A stretch of DNA of 11,272 nucleotides from Betaproteobacteria bacterium. GTDB lineage: Bacteria; Pseudomonadota; Gammaproteobacteria; Burkholderiales; Casimicrobiaceae. The stretch is taken from positions 1 through 11,272 of the forward strand of contig PLYG01000155.1 of the NCBI GenBank assembly GCA_003153335.1. Direction: 5' to 3'. Every line of letters starts with the position of its first letter. Within the stretch, counting starts at the first letter, position 1. A program made the position numbers and the translations under genes. Of the stretch, positions 6,143-11,272 are shown one piece after another. The notes beneath the pieces were generated by a model. It was not told the DNA's origin. It made no database searches and saw only the letters and a list, made by a program, of their open reading frames with translations.

Positions 6143-8104
6143 TCAGATTTTCATCGGCAGGATGAACATCTGCATGCCTTCCAGATGCAGGCGCCGCTGA
6201 ATGGCCAGCGCCGTCTGGTTGTGCAACAGCCGGTTGATCCAGTTTTCGTTGGTGAATACCAGCTTGCTGGTGAAGAACACACTCTCCGGATAGTCGTCCT
6301 GCACTACCTTGGCCAGTCGCACCAGCTCGTCGGCGCGATCAGTGCCCAATGCATACCGGCTCTCGGAAGGCAGACCGTTCGTGTGGCAGTAATTGACGTA
6401 GAAGCTTAGCGATGATTCGATTCCCTCCTTCAGACTCTCCAACTGCTCTGCACCGCCATAGCTCCTGGCGTCGACCGCGCGCGAGGTAATGAACAGAAAG
6501 TTCCTGAAGTGTCCCGGAAACAGGCGCTGGACCCACAGCAAGGTGTGGATGCCGCCCCCGCGGCTGCTGCCCACAAGAAACACCGCGGTGGGCGCGCTGC
6601 GATCCAGCGGCGGCGGATTGGCCACCGGCTCACACAGTTGCGCGGAGAACACTTCATCGACCTGTTTGAGCTTCATCTTGGTCGCGGCATAGTGCCGGTT
6701 GATGAAGAGACAAACGGTGACGACCAGACCGGTGATCATAACCGTGACCCAGCCGCCCTCGCCGAATTTTTCCACGATGGTGACCATGAGGATGCTCGAG
6801 GTAACCATGAACCCTACCCCCGAGAGCACGATACGGTGGCTCCAGCGGCGATCCATCGCGCGATGCTTCCACCAATAGATGCACAACCCGAGCAGCGACA
6901 TGGAGAAGGTGAGAAATACGTTGATCGAATACAGCACCGCGAGCAGATCGACCAGCCCGCCGCTCCACAGCAGGATGCCAAACGCCGCGAAACCCATGAT
7001 CAGCAGCCCGTTCTGCGTGACCAGCCGGGTCGACAGGTAACGGAACTGATGCGGCAGCCAGGAGTCCGCGGCCATGTTGGAGAGCACCGACGGGCCGCCC
7101 AGAAAGCCGGTGTTGGCCGCGACCAGGAGCAATCCGCCCTCAAATGCCAGCGTGGCCACCAGCAGCGCGGTGCTGGCACTTTCATGCCAGCCGAGATTGG
7201 CGATAATTTTCCCGAACGCGACGGCGTTCAGCGTCTTGCCCTCGACCGGCGCCGCATTCCAGAGCAGATACAGGAGAATGATGCCGCCCGCGGTCACCGC
7301 CAGCGACACGGCCATGTAGAACATGGTGAGCTGGCCGGTATGCACGCGCGGCTCGGCAAGGGTCTGCACGTTGTTCGAGACGGCCTCGATCCCGGTATAG
7401 GTCGCGCCCCCCAGCGAATACGCGCGCAGGAACAGCGAGATCGTTGCCAGCCACCCGATGTCGGAGGCCAGCTTACTGGTCTCGTTCAGCGTATCGGGCA
7501 CGAGCGCAGGCAGGCTCGACGCATGCGAGCCGATGCCGTACAGCAGGATGAACACATGGGTAACCACAAAGCCCAGGAAGATCGGCAGCAGGATCTTGAT
7601 CGACTCTTTCATTCCGCGCAGATTCAGCCACAGCAGGATGACCACGACCATGAGCTCCGTGACCAGCTTCCAGGGCTGCGCGGCCGGCGTGATCAGGCTG
7701 AATATCGCGTCGACGCCGCTGGCGACGGAAATCGCGATCGTGAGGACATAGTCGACAATCAAAGCCGCGCCTGACACCAGCCCGGCGCGCGGGCCGATCA
7801 GGCTCGTGGCGACGCGGTAGCCGCCGCCGCCCGTGGGGAACAGTTCGATCACCTGGTTGTAGGCCAGCGAAATGATGAACACGGTGAAGGCCGTCGCGAC
7901 GGCCAGATAAAGGCCCAGGTGGGCATGGGTGCCCAGGGCCTTGAACGCTTCTTCGGGGCCGTAGGCCGAGGACGAGAGCCCGTCCGCACCCAGGCCCACC
8001 CAGGCTATGAACGCCGCCAGCGCAATGTGCTGCCGGACGGTCGGGCTGAGCGGATCGAGTGGGGCGCCCAGGAGCAGTTGCCGGATTCGGGAAAGACTGG
8101 CCAC
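6143..8104 (-). CDS. APC-superfamily permease, KimA-like, with cytosolic tail
   Basis: A 653-residue inner-membrane transporter. The N-terminal part (about 1-470) has the amino-acid/polyamine/organocation fold: LGADGLSSSAYGPEEAF (38-54) in the region corresponding to the KimA motif SSDALSSVAYG, NQVIELFPTGGGGYRVA (83-99) and LNLRGMKES (160-168). The remaining 170 or so residues are a soluble alpha/beta region (AVFLVGSSRGGGIH, then RLLHNQTALAIQRRL and a final LEGMQMFILP), a layout shared with KimA/YdaO-type proteins, where the tail is regulatory. Substrate is uncertain: KimA of Bacillus subtilis is a K+:H+ symporter, while many relatives are annotated as amino acid permeases. The GTG start has AGGAG nine bases upstream. 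It lies 141 bp behind the TPR gene and 72 bp before the broken copy and kup, all on one strand. Family firm, substrate open. Confidence 0.9.
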   Translation of the reverse strand: MASLSRIRQLLLGAPLDPLSPTVRQHIALAAFIAWVGLGADGLSSSAYGPEEAFKALGTHAHLGLYLAVATAFTVFIISLAYNQVIELFPTGGGGYRVATSLIGPRAGLVSGAALIVDYVLTIAISVASGVDAIFSLITPAAQPWKLVTELMVVVILLWLNLRGMKESIKILLPIFLGFVVTHVFILLYGIGSHASSLPALVPDTLNETSKLASDIGWLATISLFLRAYSLGGATYTGIEAVSNNVQTLAEPRVHTGQLTMFYMAVSLAVTAGGIILLYLLWNAAPVEGKTLNAVAFGKIIANLGWHESASTALLVATLAFEGGLLLVAANTGFLGGPSVLSNMAADSWLPHQFRYLSTRLVTQNGLLIMGFAAFGILLWSGGLVDLLAVLYSINVFLTFSMSLLGLCIYWWKHRAMDRRWSHRIVLSGVGFMVTSSILMVTIVEKFGEGGWVTVMITGLVVTVCLFINRHYAATKMKLKQVDEVFSAQLCEPVANPPPLDRSAPTAVFLVGSSRGGGIHTLLWVQRLFPGHFRNFLFITSRAVDARSYGGAEQLESLKEGIESSLSFYVNYCHTNGLPSESRYALGTDRADELVRLAKVVQDDYPESVFFTSKLVFTNENWINRLLHNQTALAIQRRLHLEGMQMFILPMKI

Positions 8105-8113
8105 GGCAACGAA

Positions 8114-8118
8114 CTCCT
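8114..8118 (-). promoter_or_regulatory. Shine-Dalgarno for the APC permease
   Basis: AGGAG on the minus strand, nine bases before the GTG at 8104. It supports this non-ATG start, which also matches where related proteins begin (short basic segment before LLGAPLDPL). Confidence 0.6.
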
Positions 8119-8202
8119 ATTCCTCGAGGGCGGATGCGAGAGTGCAGTTTCGGTTGATCGTGCGCGGCGTCCCCTGGTTCGGACGCGCGGTGGTTAAATG
8201 GA

Positions 8203-8224
8203 CCGTTCCGGATACGCCGGACGG
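8203..8224 (-). terminator. Candidate hairpin after the TPR gene
   Basis: CCGTTCCGG and CCGGACGG can pair with one bulged base across a four-base loop. It sits 21 bases past the TPR stop and before the permease, where a terminator would be expected, but no T-run follows on the minus strand, so it may be only a GC-rich inverted repeat. Confidence 0.2.
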
Positions 8225-8245
8225 GTGATGATGCAAGGCAGCAAT

Positions 8246-8578
8246 CTACGCTCGGCGGTCCGGGTTGGCAAGCCTGCGGATGAATACCTGCATCTCCTTG
8301 AGCGCCTGCTTGTCGCCCTTCTGTTGCGCCGCGACAACGCCGCTTTCGTACGCCGCCAGCGCGCCTTGTCGGTCGCCCGCCGCTGCAAGCGCTTTGCCCA
8401 ACAGCTTCCAGGCGGCGGAGTAATGCGGATCGAATTCCACGGCGCGCCGCAAATGCGGGATCGCGGCCGCATGTTCTCCCGCTTGCGCATATGCGTTGCC
8501 GAGCCCGAAACGCAACAGCGCGCCGTCTTTGCCGGCGGCGAGAAGCTTTTCGAGATTGGCGATCTGCGGGGTAGGCAC
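8246..8578 (-). CDS. Small TPR-repeat protein
   Basis: A 110-residue protein made of about two to three tetratricopeptide repeats: LLRFGLGNAYAQAGEHAAAI (21-40), PHLRRAVEFDPHYSAAWKLL (41-60), GKALAAAGDRQGALAAYESG (61-80), then a Lys-rich helix. The W-LG-A-G-A-P-spaced pattern of TPR is plain. No signal peptide, so it is probably cytosolic and binds a partner protein. I take GTG 8578 as start because it begins 13 bases after the stop of the DUF6352 gene; the ribosome site is weak. The close spacing indicates translation from one mRNA with DUF6352, and I recall this pair being conserved in betaproteobacteria. The biochemical role is unknown. Confidence 0.82.
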   Translation of the reverse strand: MPTPQIANLEKLLAAGKDGALLRFGLGNAYAQAGEHAAAIPHLRRAVEFDPHYSAAWKLLGKALAAAGDRQGALAAYESGVVAAQQKGDKQALKEMQVFIRRLANPDRRA

Positions 8579-8591
8579 GGGAGCTTCGCTG

Positions 8592-9605
8592 CTAGACCCG
8601 TGCCAGCGGCAGGTTGAGGAGCAGATTCTGCGGCTTGAGCCGCAGCCGGTTGCCGTCATCCATCGCCATCGCCAAATAGACCGGCCGGCCGCGCAGTTGC
8701 GCCCGCATGTCGTCCGGATTGACGAAATCGAGCTGAAACAGGCAGAGCAGCCGTTGCGCTCGCGCCTCATCCACCTCGGCCTCGTTGTACAAATCGTTGA
8801 GGATGCTGCTCGCCTCCGCATCGAGTCCGACATGCCATACCCACTTGTTGTCGTCGATCGCCTGTTGCGGCTTGATCGTGACTTGCACCGAATGGAAATG
8901 TGCGACCCAGCGCTCGAGCACACGGCACAGCGCGTCGAGCGCCGGCTGCCCGCGATTCAGGCTGACCGCCGTGTCGAAGCGCTCATCGCGCGTCCAGTAC
9001 GAATCGGCGTTGTCGCGATCGACCACATCCAGATCGACGGTGCGCAGCGGCGTGCGCTGTTCTTTCAGGAGTTCGCCAATTGAGCCGAAGCCGCCGTCGA
9101 GCGCAAAGCGTTCCACGATCTCGTCGTCCGCCGCCATGACTGCGCCATCCTCGAGCACACTGATCCGCTGCGCACGAAACAGGCACTCCGCCATTCGCGC
9201 CTCGAGTGGGCTCGCGGCCGCGCCCAGCACATGGCGGCAGAGAACCTGGGTCAATTGATGGACAAAGAGCGGCGCCACATCGACACCGCTGCCCTGGAAC
9301 AGGCGCGCATACGCGGCCTCCAGCGTGTCGGCGGCGAGCAGGCGGTCGCGAAAGCGCAGCCAGATCCGGAGGTTGTCGCGCGCATCGGCGTCGGCGACCG
9401 CGTCGATCTCGCGCGCCGGCACTTTGCGCCGCGGGTCGGCGAGCAGCGCATCGTGCAGACGCAACTCGTTGTCGCAGGATTCCGGTATGGGCGCCAATTC
9501 CGGACGCAGCAAATACATGCGCAGGAAATCATCGGTGATGACGAGGCGATTTTCGCCGTTCACGGAAAGAAAGCGGTAACCGCAAGTGGGCCAGAAGTCA
9601 GGCAT
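8592..9605 (-). CDS. DUF6352-family protein of unknown function
   Basis: A 337-residue soluble protein recognised as DUF6352 by its start MPDFWPTCGYRFLSVNGENR, the run LVITDDFLRMYLLRPELAP, the middle segments LFVHQLTQVLCRHVLG and ISVLEDGAVMAADDEIVE, and the end NRLRLKPQNLLLNLPLARV. It has no signal peptide or membrane helix. The name records only that the family is conserved; no activity is known to me. The frame is open 51 codons further upstream to a GTG at 9758, but that part lacks family character and would overlap the preceding gene, so the ATG at 9605 is chosen; it has no clear ribosome site. The TPR gene follows after 13 bp. A 145-bp gap separates it from the chalcone-isomerase-like gene upstream on the same strand. 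Confidence 0.88.
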   Translation of the reverse strand: MPDFWPTCGYRFLSVNGENRLVITDDFLRMYLLRPELAPIPESCDNELRLHDALLADPRRKVPAREIDAVADADARDNLRIWLRFRDRLLAADTLEAAYARLFQGSGVDVAPLFVHQLTQVLCRHVLGAAASPLEARMAECLFRAQRISVLEDGAVMAADDEIVERFALDGGFGSIGELLKEQRTPLRTVDLDVVDRDNADSYWTRDERFDTAVSLNRGQPALDALCRVLERWVAHFHSVQVTIKPQQAIDDNKWVWHVGLDAEASSILNDLYNEAEVDEARAQRLLCLFQLDFVNPDDMRAQLRGRPVYLAMAMDDGNRLRLKPQNLLLNLPLARV

Positions 9606-9750
9606 GGTTGTCAGGGGCGTCCGTAACGGCAACCGTTGGCGCGATCGAGAGCTGGATTTTACGCTGCCACACCCCGATAGCACTAACTTAGGGAGCCTGA
9701 CGTAGGATGGTTCGGCGCTGCCACGCAAGCTCGACGGAATGACCTCGCGA

Positions 9751-10317
9751 TCAACCAATCCCGAGCAGCGCCTTTTTGAGCGATTCCTGCACCGGCTTGT
9801 CGCCCAGCCACGTGTTGAACAGAGCCTTGTTGAACGCTTCGCCGGCGATGGTGCCTTTGACGACCCCGTCGAGCGATATTCTGGTCCCCTCGGCGGGCGT
9901 GTAGTCGATCGCGATCATTTGCCCGGCCTTCGCTTCGCCCACCAATTTGAAAATCGTTGCGAACTGCTTGACCTGAGGCTTGATCGCATCGAGTTCCGCC
10001 TGCGAGTTGTTCTCGGCCAACCCGGCACGCAGGGCTTCGAGCAACTGGTCCGCTCCGATGTCTCGCTGCACCGCCAGGGTCATGCGCCGCGGTTGATTGC
10101 GTCCGACGACGCCCTGGACGTTGTTGGTCTTTTGCTGCAGATATAGGGCGCCCACGTAGACCTTGATGAACAGCCGCGTGCGCATGCCAGCGCCATTCAA
10201 TACGAGTTCCTCTCCGCCGACCGTGGCCTTGTCATCGACCTTTATTCCGCCGACCTCGGCGGCGAACGTGAAACAGGCAATCGCCAGCAGGCAGATTGCA
10301 GCGATTATCTTTTTCAT
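9751..10317 (-). CDS. Secreted chalcone-isomerase-like protein
   Basis: A 188-residue protein with an N-terminal signal peptide (basic KK, hydrophobic core residues 4-18, probable cut FTFA|AE after residue 19), hence likely periplasmic. The mature part matches the bacterial chalcone isomerase-like domain: VGGIKVDDKATVGGEELVLNG, then RTRLFIKVYVGALYLQQK (47-64), a PRRMTLAVQRDI segment, and the end FNKALFNTWLGDKPVQESLKKALLG. Plant chalcone isomerases cyclise chalcones, but most bacterial relatives lack a proven enzymatic role and may bind small hydrophobic molecules such as fatty acids. The ATG at 10317 has GGAG six bases upstream. It is downstream of the FadL-type porin gene, with that gene's terminator between, so it probably has its own promoter in 10318-10465. 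Confidence 0.92.
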   Translation of the reverse strand: MKKIIAAICLLAIACFTFAAEVGGIKVDDKATVGGEELVLNGAGMRTRLFIKVYVGALYLQQKTNNVQGVVGRNQPRRMTLAVQRDIGADQLLEALRAGLAENNSQAELDAIKPQVKQFATIFKLVGEAKAGQMIAIDYTPAEGTRISLDGVVKGTIAGEAFNKALFNTWLGDKPVQESLKKALLGIG

Positions 10318-10417
10318 TTTAGCTCCGTCGTCGTTGGTTACCGGCGTCCAGGCGGGAATCGATCCGGACCGGCTTCCGATTCAACCCCAAAACCCCGAAT
10401 GCCGCAACAAGAGTCGA

Positions 10418-10432
10418 GTAACGTAATGTTAC
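10418..10432. promoter_or_regulatory. Inverted repeat upstream of the chalcone-isomerase-like gene
   Basis: GTAAC and GTTAC form perfect five-base inverted arms around a five-base centre, about 100 bases before the ATG at 10317. It is the only AT-richer dyad in this intergenic region and could be an operator, but the arms are short and chance is possible. Confidence 0.25.
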
Positions 10433-10460
10433 ATCGGCAGCGCTACCGCGCCGCCGTCCG

Positions 10461-10501
10461 ACAAAAACAGCCGCTCGTTGTTGCGGCAACGAGCGGCTGT
10501 T
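10461..10501 (-). terminator. Rho-independent terminator of the FadL-type porin gene
   Basis: A perfect 15-bp stem (10487-10501 pairs with 10466-10480) with a six-base loop, GC-rich, followed on the minus strand by a T-run (TTTTTGT; the outermost pairs are already A:T). It begins about 30 bases after the porin stop codon at 10532. It separates the porin from the chalcone-isomerase-like gene. On the plus strand the stem is not followed by T, so it acts in one direction. Confidence 0.9.
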
Positions 10502-10531
10502 CGGGCCGCGCATCCGGCGCAGTGGCCTGCT

Positions 10532-11272
10532 TTACCTGAACGTATACGAAAGCGAGGTGCTGATGATGTTCACGCTGCTGCTGTAAGTGCCGTCGATCAT
10601 GCCGGAGGCGGGCGTCGACCCGTCATTGCGGTTGTCGATTTTCGGATCCTTGATGAAGATGTGCGTGTAACCAAAGTCGAGCGCCATGTTCGGCTGGACC
10701 ATATAGCGGGCGCCCACGCTGACCCAGGTCCTGTCGCCATCGGGCAGGCGCGGCGTGCGGTGCGCCGTGTCCATCGGCGTCTGGTCGAACGCGACGCCGC
10801 CGCGGAGCATCAGCCGGTCGTTCAATTTGTAATTCGCGCCCAGCGAATAGCGCCAGGTATCTTTCCAGTCATATTCCACACTGTTCAGGACCGAGCCATC
10901 GGAGCGCACGAATTCCAGCTTGGGAATGCTGCTCCATCCGGTCCACGACACGTCGGCGAGCAACTGGAGTTGCGGGTTGAGGTCGCTGGCGGCGCTCAGG
11001 CTGAACGAGTCGGGCGTCTTGAGATTGGCTTTTACTGCACCGGCGGCGAGGCGCTGGCCGGGCTGCACGAGTGCGCCCAGCACTTGGGAAATCACGCCGG
11101 TGGCCGTGTTGGTCACGGCGACCGGCGGAATATCGAAACTGATGTCACCTTCGACGGTGTACTTGATTGACGAACGGTAGGACAAGCCCAGCCTTGTCGT
11201 TGGCGACAGATTGAGCATGACGCCCAGATTGTAGCCATATGCGGAGTCGTTGCCCTTGACCTTGGCGGTCGC
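10532..11272 (-). CDS. FadL/OmpP1/TodX-type outer-membrane porin, C-terminal part
   Basis: The gene runs off the right edge; 246 C-terminal codons are visible and the N-terminal signal peptide, plug domain and first strands are outside. What is seen is a beta-barrel with alternating polar and hydrophobic residues and FadL-family segments: YGYNLGVMLNLSPTTRLGLSYRS, TPDSFSLSAASDLNPQLQLLADVSWTGW split over two strands, KDTWRYSLGANYKLNDRLMLRGGVAFD, and the closing GYTHIFIKD and SLSYTF. FadL-type channels take long-chain fatty acids or aromatic hydrocarbons across the outer membrane. The last residue is Arg after the usual terminal Phe. The transcript ends at the hairpin just downstream. The exact substrate cannot be told. 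Confidence 0.93.
   Translation of the reverse strand, partial: ATAKVKGNDSAYGYNLGVMLNLSPTTRLGLSYRSSIKYTVEGDISFDIPPVAVTNTATGVISQVLGALVQPGQRLAAGAVKANLKTPDSFSLSAASDLNPQLQLLADVSWTGWSSIPKLEFVRSDGSVLNSVEYDWKDTWRYSLGANYKLNDRLMLRGGVAFDQTPMDTAHRTPRLPDGDRTWVSVGARYMVQPNMALDFGYTHIFIKDPKIDNRNDGSTPASGMIDGTYSSSVNIISTSLSYTFR

Noticed and set aside
6509..7774. Long plus-strand open frame of 421 codons antisense to the permease
   Set aside because: It is rich in Gln, Arg, His and Asp, as expected from the complement of hydrophobic codons, and lies wholly over a clearly real membrane protein gene; no family resemblance.
5750..8080. Possible recent tandem duplication or mobile-element copy linking the two permease N-termini
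   Set aside because: The copies differ at many positions at both protein and DNA level, and no target-site duplication, terminal inverted repeat or transposase is visible, so recent duplication or IS insertion is not supported.
10478..11170. Plus-strand open frame of 230 codons opposite the FadL-type gene
   Set aside because: Shadow of the porin frame; begins within the terminator hairpin and has no recognisable domain.

Overview
The window is GC-rich chromosomal DNA, most likely from a betaproteobacterium. The main support is the DUF6352 gene followed by a small TPR gene, the chalcone-isomerase-like periplasmic protein, and the style of the FadL-type porin and CorC-type protein, all of which I associate with Burkholderiales, Rhodocyclales or Nitrosomonadales. 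The placement is from remembered family resemblance, not a search. I see no phage, IS, CRISPR, tRNA or rRNA sequence.

Left part (1-1675), all on the minus strand: the N-terminal 230 codons of a CNNM/CorC-type (DUF21) membrane protein that runs off the left edge, a GNAT acetyltransferase, and a 66-residue single-span membrane protein of unknown function. Middle part (1946-3323), plus strand: an orphan EIIA-Ntr-like PTS protein (187 aa, phospho-acceptor His retained) and a UspA-family stress protein whose nucleotide-binding glycine loop is two residues short. Two gene-poor stretches, 2510-2891 and 3324-3656, flank the usp gene.

Right part (3657-11272), all on the minus strand, in transcription order: the C-terminal two thirds or so of a FadL/OmpP1 outer-membrane porin ending at a clear Rho-independent terminator; a secreted chalcone-isomerase-like protein; a DUF6352 protein with a TPR protein 13 bp behind it; a full-length APC-superfamily permease with a cytosolic tail, resembling the KimA-type group; a broken second copy of that permease (about its first 107 residues); and Kup, a K+:H+ symporter, starting where the broken copy ends.

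The most coherent theme is ion homeostasis. Kup imports K+, the permease belongs to a superfamily branch that includes the K+ importer KimA, EIIA-Ntr proteins are known to control K+ uptake systems in enterobacteria, and Usp proteins often sit beside K+ and stress genes. That these form one functional unit is inference. The best single anomaly is the truncated permease copy just upstream of kup, which looks like the scar of a deletion or rearrangement and leaves the kup start codon uncertain. I did not find a convincing wholly new system.
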